Shown here one piece after another: positions 7,585 through 16,468 of a stretch of DNA of 36,679 nt. The stretch comes from Coriobacteriia bacterium (GTDB lineage: Bacteria > Actinomycetota > Coriobacteriia > Anaerosomatales > JAAXUF01): NCBI GenBank assembly GCA_031292615.1, contig JARLGT010000040.1, positions 1 to 36,679 of the forward strand, in the 5' to 3' direction. The notes below the pieces were generated by a model, which had not been told where the DNA came from, ran no database searches, and worked only from the letters and a program-made list of their open reading frames with translations. The translations under genes were made by a program, and so were the position numbers. Numbering within the stretch: position 1 is the first letter of the stretch; each line of letters begins with the position of its first letter.

Positions 7585-9024
7585 GTGGATCAGACCCGCT
7601 TTCAAGAAGCTCAGCAGGCGTACGACGCCGGCGATTTCAGGACCGCAGCCAAGGGTTTCTTGGCCGCTGCGGGCCGCGGGCCCGACGGCAACGGTGCCGC
7701 CTACCACATGGCTGGCAATGCCCTGATGCGTCTGCGTCGCCACCAAGACGCGGTAACCGTCTATGGGCACGCCCTACGCGACACACTCTACGATCGCCGG
7801 GGCGCCGTGTGGTCCAACCTCGGCGCGGCCTACTGCGAGCTCGGAGAGTACGCCGAGGCGGCCAAGGCCTACGAGGAAGCGATCAACGAGGTCGACTACG
7901 CGACGCCCTACAAGGCACACCAAGGCATGGCCGGTGCTTTGCTGGAGCGAGGGCGTGTGGAAGAGGCAGCGATCGCGTATCGCAAGGCCGCCCTCGACGC
8001 CTCCAACCCCGATCCGGGCAAGGCGCTCGTCAACCTCGGCCTGTGCTTCATGGGCCTGGGTCGTCCGGCCGACGCGGTCGAGGCGTACCGGGCAGCGCTT
8101 GGCTTCGAGGAGTACAAGGGCCGCGGCAAGGCGCTTGCGAACATGGGGCAGGCCTACGTCGCGCTCGGTGAGTACGCCGAGGCCGTGCGCTCGTTCGAGA
8201 AGGCCACGCAGCTCCACAACCACACGCTCTCACCGTCGGCGCAAGCCGCGTACGATATCGCTCTGGCCCAGGTCAAGCCGGCGGAGCAGCCGGTTGAGCC
8301 TGTGGCGACAGCGGCGGCGGCAACGGCGTCGCGAGTAGCGGCCGCCTCGATGTCCGAGGCGTCCGCGGGTGAGCTGACCGACAGCTGGTCGATCCCTGTC
8401 CATCCGGTTGCCGCAGCCGATGCGCCACCGAGCTTCGTCGACTTCGGCGAGGAGTTCGCCCACAGCTCGCAGCTGACGCAGCCGCTCGTGCCATTCGACC
8501 AGATCGTCGACCCCACCGCCGAGCTTGGAATGGGCGATGAGTCTGCAGTCGCCGACTTCTTCTCGGCAACCGACGAGCAGCTCAAAGCCCGCGACAAAGA
8601 GGCGCGCCGAGCCGAGCGTCACGAGCGCGGTCCGTTCGCGGTCTGGCGCACTGTCGGGGTCGCTGTCGTCGTGATCTTGCTGGTCGTGGCCGCACTCGTC
8701 GCGACGTACGAGATGGGCTTTGGCTGGCCGACGCAGGCGCAGACGGTTGGCGGCGTGCTCTCGGCGTACGAGACAGGCGGTGCGGTCGACAGCTTCTGGG
8801 TCGCCGCGCCGTCCAAGGACGTCGCCAAAGAGATGGCCAAGATTCCGCCGATGAAGGGCTACGAGATCGGCCCCATCGCGCGCGGCGCGACTACGTCGAC
8901 GGTGGCCGTAACCGTGACGCCCAAGACCGGCGCGGCGCTTCACTACACCATTACGCTCAGCCGAGAGGGTGTCGGCTGGAAGGTCAGCGGCGTGGACAAC
9001 GACTGGAGCTCTACGGGCGGCTGA
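7585..9024 (+). CDS. Membrane-anchored TPR protein, function unknown
   Basis: A 479-aa protein. Residues 5-230 form a run of about five to six tetratricopeptide repeats (for example NLGAAYCELGEYAEAAKAYE and NMGQAYVALGEYAEAVRSFE), a protein-binding scaffold. An Ala/Pro-rich linker (about 232-340) leads to a charged stretch, one membrane helix (about residues 355-377, TVGVAVVVILLVVAALVATY) and a C-terminal domain of about 100 aa that would lie outside the cell if the TPR part is cytoplasmic. The GTG start at 7585 is 10 bases after the cyclophilin stop and has no clear ribosome site, so translation may be coupled. The external domain (ending GVGWKVSGVDNDW) resembles small stress- or transport-associated folds only in general shape. 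I cannot assign a partner. Confidence 0.75.
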   Translation: MDQTRFQEAQQAYDAGDFRTAAKGFLAAAGRGPDGNGAAYHMAGNALMRLRRHQDAVTVYGHALRDTLYDRRGAVWSNLGAAYCELGEYAEAAKAYEEAINEVDYATPYKAHQGMAGALLERGRVEEAAIAYRKAALDASNPDPGKALVNLGLCFMGLGRPADAVEAYRAALGFEEYKGRGKALANMGQAYVALGEYAEAVRSFEKATQLHNHTLSPSAQAAYDIALAQVKPAEQPVEPVATAAAATASRVAAASMSEASAGELTDSWSIPVHPVAAADAPPSFVDFGEEFAHSSQLTQPLVPFDQIVDPTAELGMGDESAVADFFSATDEQLKARDKEARRAERHERGPFAVWRTVGVAVVVILLVVAALVATYEMGFGWPTQAQTVGGVLSAYETGGAVDSFWVAAPSKDVAKEMAKIPPMKGYEIGPIARGATTSTVAVTVTPKTGAALHYTITLSREGVGWKVSGVDNDWSSTGG

Positions 9025-9074
9025 CAACAGGCCGCCCGCTTTGTATGCCGAACCGCAATCAGGGAGGACACCGC

Positions 9075-9479
9075 GTGGAGCAGAAGACCTACATCATGAT
9101 CAAGCCGGACGCCGTCGCCAGGGGCTTTGCCGGCCGCATCATCACGCGTTTCGAGGAGGTTGGACTCAAGCTCGAGCGCATGGAGCTTGGAGTCCTGACC
9201 GCCGAGCAGGCCGCGGCTAACTACGCCGAGCACGTAGGCAAGCCGTTCTACGAGGGTCTCGTCGCCTACATCACCTCCGGCCCTGTGGTGAAGATGGTGC
9301 TTTCGGGCCCCAACGCTGTGAGCGTTTGCCGCAAGCTCATGGGCGCAACCAACCCCGCTGAGGCCGCCCCGGGAACCATCCGCGGCGACTTCGGTCTGGT
9401 GATGGACGCCAATGTCGTGCACGGCTCCGACTCGCCTGAGTCGGCCGAGCGCGAGATCGCGATCTTCTTCGGCGCCTAG
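9075..9479 (+). CDS. ndk: Nucleoside diphosphate kinase
   Basis: A 134-aa cytoplasmic enzyme that transfers the gamma phosphate of ATP to nucleoside diphosphates. It starts TYIMIKPDAVARG, carries the Arg/Thr positions of the family, and has the catalytic histidine at residue 116 in NVVHGSDSPESAEREI. Length is normal. GTG at 9075 was selected because AGGGAGGA (9061-9068) precedes it by 6 bases; an ATG at 9045 would add ten residues not usual for the family. It follows the TPR gene by 50 bases. Confidence 0.96.
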   Translation: MEQKTYIMIKPDAVARGFAGRIITRFEEVGLKLERMELGVLTAEQAAANYAEHVGKPFYEGLVAYITSGPVVKMVLSGPNAVSVCRKLMGATNPAEAAPGTIRGDFGLVMDANVVHGSDSPESAEREIAIFFGA

Positions 9480-9570
9480 TTCCAAGAAACCCCCGGGGGC
9501 GGCGGCCATGCCGGAGCCGTCCCCGAAAGCGCCTCGATGAGGCGCCACTGCCTGGGAGTAAGGGGATGCC

Positions 9571-10596
9571 ATGTTCTTTCGCGTGATGGATAAGTCGCGC
9601 TTGCCCGACCTTGTCGCCGGTCTTCAGACCGACTTCGAGGTCATCGGGCCGGTCGCCAAGGGTGAGAAGTTCGTGTTCGCGACGCTGCAGGATCCGGATG
9701 AACTGCGACTCGACTACGACACGACGCTTCTGCCCCCAAAGAAGTTCTTCGTTCCACCCACTGAGAACCTTATGGAGTTCGAGACCGCCGACAACGAGGT
9801 TGTCTCGGCAGATGTCGAGAGCTCGCCGCGCGTGCTCTTCGGCCTGCATCCGTGCGACATCAACGCGCTGATGCTCATGGACAACGTCTTTCTCGGCGAG
9901 TACGAGGATCCCTACTACAAGGCGCGTCGCGACTCCACGCTGCTGGTGGGGGTCAACTGCGAGCCTTCGCCGCAGTGCTTCTGCAACTCATGGGGCACCG
10001 ACGAGGTCCACTGGGGCTTCGACATCTTCCTGTCTGACCTGGGCGATCGGTACTTCGTGTCGGTGCGCTCGGTCAAAGGCGCCGAGCTACTCGACCGTTT
10101 CGTCGAGACACGCGACATCACGGATATCGACACTGCCGACCTGCAGCGCGTGACCGCCGAGTTCAAGGCGTCGTTCCCGCGCCACGTCGAGACCTCTCAG
10201 CTGCCGCTTCTACTCGACGCCAAGTTCGACGACGCCGTGTGGGACGAGCTGGGGGAGCGCTGCCTTTCATGCGGCGCCTGCTCGATGGTCTGCCCGACGT
10301 GCTACTGCTTCGACGTCAGAGACAAGCTCTCGGCGGATGGCAAGACGGGCGAGCGCACGCGTGTCTGGGACTCGTGCATGTTCTCCGAGTTCGCCGAGGT
10401 CGCGCATGGGCACAACTTCCGCGCGAGCAGCTCGAGCCGGGTCAAGTACCGCTACTACCACAAACAGTGGGGCTACCTGTCTAAGTTCGAGCGCGTGCTT
10501 TGCGTCGGCTGCGGCCGCTGCGAGCGGGCGTGCAAGGCCGACATCTCGCCGCGAGTGGTCATCGATGCGCTGCAGAAGGGGGCGACGGTCAGATGA
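9571..10596 (+). CDS. hydB: [NiFe] hydrogenase (group 3b type) FeS subunit, beta
   Basis: A 341-aa iron-sulfur subunit related to anaerobic sulfite reductase subunit A and the beta subunit of cytoplasmic sulfhydrogenases. The C-terminal third holds two cluster motifs: C231-x2-C234-x2-C237-x3-C241 and C311-x2-C314-x2-C317-x3-C321. Additional Cys at 244 and 246 follow the first motif. It would relay electrons between the flavin subunit and the hydrogenase core. ATG at 9571 follows TAAGGGG. Its TGA overlaps the ATG of the next gene (ATGA at 10593-10596), the first of a chain of coupled starts through the operon. The N-terminal 200 residues resemble the family as a whole but show no separate motif. 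Confidence 0.88.
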   Translation: MFFRVMDKSRLPDLVAGLQTDFEVIGPVAKGEKFVFATLQDPDELRLDYDTTLLPPKKFFVPPTENLMEFETADNEVVSADVESSPRVLFGLHPCDINALMLMDNVFLGEYEDPYYKARRDSTLLVGVNCEPSPQCFCNSWGTDEVHWGFDIFLSDLGDRYFVSVRSVKGAELLDRFVETRDITDIDTADLQRVTAEFKASFPRHVETSQLPLLLDAKFDDAVWDELGERCLSCGACSMVCPTCYCFDVRDKLSADGKTGERTRVWDSCMFSEFAEVAHGHNFRASSSSRVKYRYYHKQWGYLSKFERVLCVGCGRCERACKADISPRVVIDALQKGATVR

Positions 10597-11447
10597 GCAC
10601 GGACGCATACAAGCAACTGCGCGCCAACCCGTACCGCCCCTGGCCCGCCCGGATCACCTCGATCACCGAGCTGACCGAGACCGAGAAGCTCTTCGAGTTT
10701 CGCCTCATCGACGAGGAAGTCCGCGAGGCGTTCGAGTTCGACGCCGGGCAGTTCGTCGAGGTGTCGATCTTTGGCGTGGGCGAGGCGCCGATCTCGATCT
10801 CCTCGGCGCCGAGCAAGCAGGGGTTCATCGAGCTGTGCGTGCGTCGCGCAGGTGACGTGACCAGCGCGCTGCACAACAAGCAGTGCGGCGATATCGTCGG
10901 GCTGCGAGGGCCCTTTGGCCGCGGCTTCCCGTTCGAGGAGATGAAAGGTCACGACGTGCTGCTTGTCGCCGGTGGCCTTGGCATCGCACCGCTCAAGTCG
11001 CTCATCAACCACATCCACGACGAGCGCCACGACTTCGGTCGCGTCACGATCTTGCTGGGCGCGAAGAACCCGAGCGAGATTCTGTTCCGCAAGCAGTTCG
11101 ACATGTGGAAGCACCGCGAGGACTTCGACCTGATCATGACGGTCGACCAGCCCGATGACTCGTGGGACGGTGAGGTCGGCCTGGTCACGAAGCTCTTCGA
11201 CCGGCTCGACGTCGACGCTACATCTACGTTCGGCGCAATCTGCGGACCGCCCGTCATGTACAAGTACGTCATCGACGAGATGCGTAAGAAGCACATGGAC
11301 GCCGACCGCATCTACGTCAGCTTCGAGCGGCGCATGAAGTGCGGCATCGGCAAGTGCGGCCACTGTGGTGTTGGCCATCAATACGCCTGCATCGACGGCC
11401 CGGTATTCAACTACTGGGAAGCCATGAACCTGCAGGAGGCGATCTAG
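10593..11447 (+). CDS. hydG: [NiFe] hydrogenase flavin / NAD(P)H-binding subunit, gamma
   Basis: A 284-aa ferredoxin-reductase-type subunit, like AsrB and sulfhydrogenase gamma. It has an FAD-binding barrel (AGQFVEVSI, APISISSAP), a nucleotide-binding domain (VAGGLGIAPLKSL; GPPVMYKYV) and a C-terminal [2Fe-2S] site at C250, C255, C258 and C266. It should pass electrons between NAD(P)H and the FeS subunit, making the complex a soluble NAD(P)-linked hydrogenase. ATG at 10593 overlaps the previous stop. It ends directly against the small-subunit ATG (11448) with no intergenic base. Confidence 0.92.
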   Translation: MSTDAYKQLRANPYRPWPARITSITELTETEKLFEFRLIDEEVREAFEFDAGQFVEVSIFGVGEAPISISSAPSKQGFIELCVRRAGDVTSALHNKQCGDIVGLRGPFGRGFPFEEMKGHDVLLVAGGLGIAPLKSLINHIHDERHDFGRVTILLGAKNPSEILFRKQFDMWKHREDFDLIMTVDQPDDSWDGEVGLVTKLFDRLDVDATSTFGAICGPPVMYKYVIDEMRKKHMDADRIYVSFERRMKCGIGKCGHCGVGHQYACIDGPVFNYWEAMNLQEAI

Positions 11448-12191
11448 ATGCCGGCCCACGTCGCGGTCATCAGCCTGGCGAGCGACTTCGGTTGCCAGGT
11501 GCAGATAACAAACCTGGACGACAAGCTGCTCGCCGTTCTCGGCCAGTTCGAGCTTTCGTATTGGCAGCTCGCTTCGAGCGGCCACCTCCCCGACACCTAC
11601 GACGTCGCGGTCATCGAGGGCGCCGTCACCACTCCCGAGCACGTCGAACTGCTCAAGCGAGTGCGCGCCACCGCCAGAACCGTCATCCTGATCGGCGCTT
11701 GCGCCGTGACTGGCGGCATCCCGGGTCTGGCTGCGGACGGCTTCGACGAGCGCCTCGGCTGCGTGTACGGCGATGACGGTACTCTGCTGGTGTGTGGCCG
11801 CATCTCGCCGATGCCGGTCGACTCGGTCATCGACGTCGACTACCGCGTGCCCGGTTGCCCGATTCAGCCAGACGAGCTCGTCGCTGTGCTCCAGCGTGCG
11901 CTCATGGGTCTGGCCGACCGCCCGCAGCGCGAGCCCATGTGCGCCTCATGCAAGGTCGCCGAGAACCAGTGCTTCTACGAGCACGGGGTGGTCTGCCTCG
12001 GCATGATCACGCGCTCGGGATGTGGCGCAAAGTGCATCTCACTGGGCCGCCCGTGCACGGGCTGCCGAGGAGTTGCCGCAGATGCCAACCTTGAATACGC
12101 CCGCCAGGTGCTCGTGGAGCGAGGGCTCGACCCGGCCCGGCTCGTGACCGCGTTGCAGCTCTACAACTCGCTTCAGGAGGCCGCCCGATGA
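11448..12191 (+). CDS. hydD: [NiFe] hydrogenase small subunit, delta
   Basis: A 247-aa small subunit that carries the electron-relay FeS clusters next to the active site. The overall pattern matches sulfhydrogenase delta: IEGAVTT, GACAVTGGIPG, VPGCPIQPDE, then a Cys-rich tail (CASCKVAENQC, CLGMITRSGCGAKC, CTGC). The first proximal-cluster motif reads SDFGCQ (residues 12-17) where family members such as Pyrococcus HydD have SCYGCQ, so Asp13 stands at the first Cys ligand and Cys16 at the second. This may change cluster ligation or potential. The TGA overlaps the ATG of the large subunit. Weak similarity to the 20-kDa subunit of complex I is expected from shared ancestry and is not an alternative call. 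Confidence 0.92.
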   Translation: MPAHVAVISLASDFGCQVQITNLDDKLLAVLGQFELSYWQLASSGHLPDTYDVAVIEGAVTTPEHVELLKRVRATARTVILIGACAVTGGIPGLAADGFDERLGCVYGDDGTLLVCGRISPMPVDSVIDVDYRVPGCPIQPDELVAVLQRALMGLADRPQREPMCASCKVAENQCFYEHGVVCLGMITRSGCGAKCISLGRPCTGCRGVAADANLEYARQVLVERGLDPARLVTALQLYNSLQEAAR

Positions 12192-13450
12192 GCACGCTTA
12201 CCGTAGAACACGTCGCCCGGATCGAGGGCCACGGCACCATCAGCGTTGAGGTCGACAACGGCGCGGTGGGCGAGATCAGAATGGATATCGTCGAGCCCAC
12301 ACGCTTCTTCGAGTCGATGGTCGTGGGGCGGCGCTTTGACGAGGCGCCGCTGATCACGTCGCGCATCTGCGGCATCTGCTCGCCCAACCACGCAGTCACC
12401 TCGCTCAAGGCGCTGGAGGCCGCGATGGGCATCGAGATTTCGGAGCGCACCCGGCTCTTGCGCACACTCCTCGTTCACGGCTCCTTCCTTCAGAACCACG
12501 CCACGCACCTCTACGTGCTCGCGGCACCCGACTACGTCGGCCTGCCCAACTTCATCCCGTTGGCCGAGAGCCATCCTGAGGTCGTAGCACGCGCTCTGAG
12601 CATCAAGAAGCTTGGCAACGACCTGACTACCGCCGTCGGCGGGCGCCCGGTACACCCGATCACCGCCGTCGTAGGAGGGTTCACCGCCGAGCCCAGCAGG
12701 GCTGACCTCGAGGCACTTGCCGAGCGGCTGCGCTCCGTAGCCAAAGACGTGGCCGAGACCGTGGGCCTGTTCTCGACCTTCGACGTGCCCAAGTTTGACA
12801 CCGCAGGCGAGATGCTCGCGCTGAAGGCCGAAGGCGAGTACGCGGTCTACGACGGCGACGTCTGCGCGCTAGACGCCGGTTGGTGCCGCCCCGTCGGCGA
12901 GTACCTCGACTTCGTCAGCGAGCACGTGGTCGGCCACAGCAACGCCAAGCACTCGACCATCGACGGTCGCACGTTCATGGTCGGCGCGCTGGCGCGGGTC
13001 AACCTGAACTGGGATCAGCTGATGCCCACCGCGCGCATCGTCGCCTCCAAAGCGGGGCTGCGTCCGATCTCTAAGAACACGTTCGCCAACAACCTGTGCC
13101 AGGCGATCGAACTTGTCGACGCCGCCGAGCGCTGCGCGATGCTATGCCAGAGGCTGCTCGACGAGACGGGTTCGAGCAAGCCCGTCGGCTACAAGATCAA
13201 GGCCGGCGCGGGTACCTCGGCGACTGAGGCACCTCGCGGCACGCTCTATCACACGCTCGCCATCGACGACGATGGATTTGTGACTGCAGGCAACGTAATC
13301 ACGCCCACCGCACAGAACCTCGCCAACCTCGAAGCCGACATGCGCGCTTTCGCGCCCACGGTGGTCGATCTCCCCGAGGAGCAGTTCGTTCTGCGCATCG
13401 AGCAGCTCGTGCGTGCGTACGACCCGTGCCTGTCGTGCGCCGTGCACTAG
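12188..13450 (+). CDS. hydA: [NiFe] hydrogenase large (catalytic) subunit, alpha
   Basis: A 420-aa catalytic subunit. Both nickel-binding motifs are present: RICGICSPNH at residues 59-68 (Cys61, Cys64) and DPCLSCAVH at 412-420 (Cys414, Cys417). The protein ends exactly at His420, the residue after which maturation endopeptidases normally cut a C-terminal tail, so no tail is encoded. RIEGHG near residue 12 and the length fit group 3b/3c rather than membrane-bound uptake enzymes, and the flavin and FeS partners point to 3b. The four genes overlap or abut, so they are one operon. No hyp maturation genes or protease lie within the window. A terminator follows at 13475. Confidence 0.94.
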   Translation: MSTLTVEHVARIEGHGTISVEVDNGAVGEIRMDIVEPTRFFESMVVGRRFDEAPLITSRICGICSPNHAVTSLKALEAAMGIEISERTRLLRTLLVHGSFLQNHATHLYVLAAPDYVGLPNFIPLAESHPEVVARALSIKKLGNDLTTAVGGRPVHPITAVVGGFTAEPSRADLEALAERLRSVAKDVAETVGLFSTFDVPKFDTAGEMLALKAEGEYAVYDGDVCALDAGWCRPVGEYLDFVSEHVVGHSNAKHSTIDGRTFMVGALARVNLNWDQLMPTARIVASKAGLRPISKNTFANNLCQAIELVDAAERCAMLCQRLLDETGSSKPVGYKIKAGAGTSATEAPRGTLYHTLAIDDDGFVTAGNVITPTAQNLANLEADMRAFAPTVVDLPEEQFVLRIEQLVRAYDPCLSCAVH

Positions 13451-13474
13451 CGGGCAACATTCCCTGAGTTGTCG

Positions 13475-13516
13475 GGTGGCTCGGCCGGAGAGAACCCGTG
13501 CCGGGCCACCTTTCTA
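13475..13516 (+). terminator. Terminator of the hydrogenase operon
   Basis: GGTGGCTCGGC (13475-13485) pairs with GCCGGGCCACC (13500-13510), 11 bp with one G-U pair, and is followed by TTTCTAT. It lies 25 bases after the hydA stop codon. The remaining bases to radC (13517-13630) show no further gene. Confidence 0.7.
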
Positions 13517-13630
13517 TCCCTCGGGAAGCTCGTGGCAAGTCCGTGGTAAGACCGAGGTGACAATCTGAGATGGCGGCGCCCCTCCGCACGCATCGAGTTC
13601 TCGACTCTGCGCGAAGAAAGGACCGTCACC

Positions 13631-14293
13631 TTGGCACCGCGAACCCCCGGCATGACTGCCGACCCCAGACAGCGGCTTCTGTCCGGTCACGCTGAGGCGC
13701 TCTCAGACGCCTCCCTGCTTGCCGTGCTTCTCGACTCGCCAACCACCCACCGTGCCAGCCGGCTGCTCGCCGAGCACCCCATCCCGGACGGACTTTGGCG
13801 CGTGTGCGCCGAAGACCTCATCGCGCTGGAAGGCGTGGGTCCGGCGGCTGCCGCGCGCGTGCTCGCGTGTCTGGAGATGAGTCGGAGGGCATCGGCTTGG
13901 CGCAGTTCTCGGCGGCCGACGATCTCCACGCCGGAGGACGTGGTGGAGTTGTGCGCCCCCCAGCTGCGTGGCCTGGATCGCGAGCATTTCTGGGCGCTGG
14001 CGCTCAACACCAAGAACCAGCTGCTCAAGATGGTCGAAGTGTCTGTGGGGTCGCTCAACGCGTCGATTGTCCACCCCCGTGAGCTGTTCCGGGACGCGGT
14101 CAAGCTCTCGGCAGCCTCGGTCGTCGTGGTACACAACCATCCGAGTGGCGATCCCACGCCCTCGGGAGCCGACATCCAGCTCACTCGGCGGCTAGCCAAG
14201 GCGGGAGACGTCCTGGGGATCGAACTTCTCGACCACGTTGTGATCGGTGACGGGGGAGAGCACGCTAGCCTGCGGGACCTCGGCCTGATGTAG
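13631..14293 (+). CDS. radC: RadC family JAB1/MPN-domain protein
   Basis: A 220-aa RadC (DUF2466) protein. A helix-hairpin-helix-like N-terminus (ALEGVGPAAAARVLA, residues 66-80) precedes the RadC JAB domain with the metalloprotease-like motif HNHPSGDPTPSGAD. NTKNQLL and the family C-terminal DHVVIGD are present. Despite its name, a DNA repair role of RadC is not established; the activity is unknown. A TTG at 13631 with AAAGGA at 13617-13622 is taken as the start; an ATG seven codons later is possible. It stands alone between the hydrogenase terminator and the mre promoter. Confidence 0.92.
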   Translation: MAPRTPGMTADPRQRLLSGHAEALSDASLLAVLLDSPTTHRASRLLAEHPIPDGLWRVCAEDLIALEGVGPAAAARVLACLEMSRRASAWRSSRRPTISTPEDVVELCAPQLRGLDREHFWALALNTKNQLLKMVEVSVGSLNASIVHPRELFRDAVKLSAASVVVVHNHPSGDPTPSGADIQLTRRLAKAGDVLGIELLDHVVIGDGGEHASLRDLGLM

Positions 14294-14380
14294 AGGCGGA
14301 ATCGCACAAAGGTACGCTCAAGTCTGCACCCCGGAGCTGCGGAGATATCGTGGCGAACCGGTGGTCGGGGCGATGCCCTG

Positions 14381-14509
14381 TGCTACACTTTCGAGCGTGT
14401 CTCAGCACGCCCGGCCCGGATGTGATCATCCAGGGTCGGTTTTGGCGTGCGGGCCTCTGAAGAGGCGCACAGCCCCGGCTGGAGCCGGTGACTTAGATAA
14501 GGAGCGACC
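14381..14509 (+). promoter_or_regulatory. Extended -10 promoter and structured 5' leader of the mre operon
   Basis: TGCTACACT at 14381-14389 is an extended -10 element with no good -35. The leader from about 14396 holds three hairpins in a row. The first is long: GCACGCC (14405-14411) with GGCGTGC (14444-14450), enclosing CGGCCC/GGGTCG and GGATG/CATCC around TGAT. The second is GCCTC-TGAA-GAGGC (14453-14466). The third is CCGGCT/AGCCGG (14475-14488). The ribosome site of mreB (TAAGGAG) follows at 14498. The arrangement could be regulatory or could stabilise the message; I recognise no known riboswitch. Confidence 0.45.
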
Positions 14510-15550
<1,041 letters not shown>

Positions 15551-15571
15551 GCTGGCAAGAGCCCGGTCGAG

Positions 15572-16468
15572 ATGAGACTCCCGCAGCCCGAAAAGTCCAA
15601 CCTGCAGCCAGGTCTACTGGTTGTGCTCATCGTGTTGTCGCTGCTGCTGACCACTCTGTGGTATCGCGAAGGCGCAAACGGTCCCGTGCACAAGGTGCGC
15701 CTTGGCGTGCAAGCCGTCTCGGCGCCGGTGGGCGCTGTTGGCGAGTTCGTCACGCGTCCGATCCGAGGCGTCTTCCAGTGGATCGGCGATCTGGGCGTCT
15801 CGAGAAGCCAGCTTGAGGCATTGCGGCTCCAAAACGAGAAGTTGCGCAACACCGTCGCGGCGCTCGAAGAGGCACGTCTCGAGAATCTGCGACTTCAGTC
15901 CCTCGTAAACTTCGCGCAGTCGAGCAAGCTTAAGTCGCTGGGCGCGCACGTGATCGGGCGTCCCACGCAGTGGGACCGCGTCATCACCTTGGACCGCGGG
16001 ACTGCAGACGGGGTGCGCGAGGGCATGCCTGTCGTGGGTACGCTCGGCACGACTCCGGGGGCCGCCACCGAAGCGAGTGCCGCGGGTGGGCTGATCGGAC
16101 AGACGATCGACGTCACGGCTCACTCGGCCAAAGTGCGCCTGATCACCGACCAGAGTTCGGGTGTCGCCTCGACGATCCAATCAAACCGGGCCGAAGGCAT
16201 CGTCCACGGTTCGATCGACGGCGGTCTGTCGCTCGACTTCATCAGTCACGAGACTACGGTCAAGGCAGGCGACGTCGTAATCACGTCAGGCATGGGCGGA
16301 GTCTTTCCCAAGGGGCTCCTGGTCGGCGAGGTCACCAAGGTCACCAACCAGCCCTCAGCTCTCTATCAAGATATCGTCCTTACGCCATCCGCCGGACTCA
16401 ACGGGGTCGAAGACGTGCTCATCCTTGTCGGAGCCGGCCCACAGGTACAGACCGGAAGTGGTGAGTGA
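15572..16468 (+). CDS. mreC: Rod shape-determining protein MreC
   Basis: A 298-aa bitopic protein. A short cytoplasmic start and one membrane helix (about residues 14-30, LLVVLIVLSLLLTTLWY) are followed by a coiled coil (about 75-115, SQLEALRLQNEKLRNTVAAL) and the beta-rich MreC core (VIGRPTQWDRVITLDRG; GLIGQTIDV; VVITSGMGGVFPKGL). It bridges MreB/RodZ to PBP2 outside the membrane. It starts 21 bases after mreB and its stop touches mreD. Confidence 0.95.
   Translation: MRLPQPEKSNLQPGLLVVLIVLSLLLTTLWYREGANGPVHKVRLGVQAVSAPVGAVGEFVTRPIRGVFQWIGDLGVSRSQLEALRLQNEKLRNTVAALEEARLENLRLQSLVNFAQSSKLKSLGAHVIGRPTQWDRVITLDRGTADGVREGMPVVGTLGTTPGAATEASAAGGLIGQTIDVTAHSAKVRLITDQSSGVASTIQSNRAEGIVHGSIDGGLSLDFISHETTVKAGDVVITSGMGGVFPKGLLVGEVTKVTNQPSALYQDIVLTPSAGLNGVEDVLILVGAGPQVQTGSGE

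Noticed and set aside
9529-9545. Palindrome GCGCCTC-GAT-GAGGCGC after ndk as a terminator
   Set aside because: Seven base pairs with no T-run and close to the next ribosome site; too weak to call.
10473-11642. 389-aa minus-strand frame across the hydrogenase genes
   Set aside because: It crosses three real genes with clear motifs; it is a codon-bias shadow.
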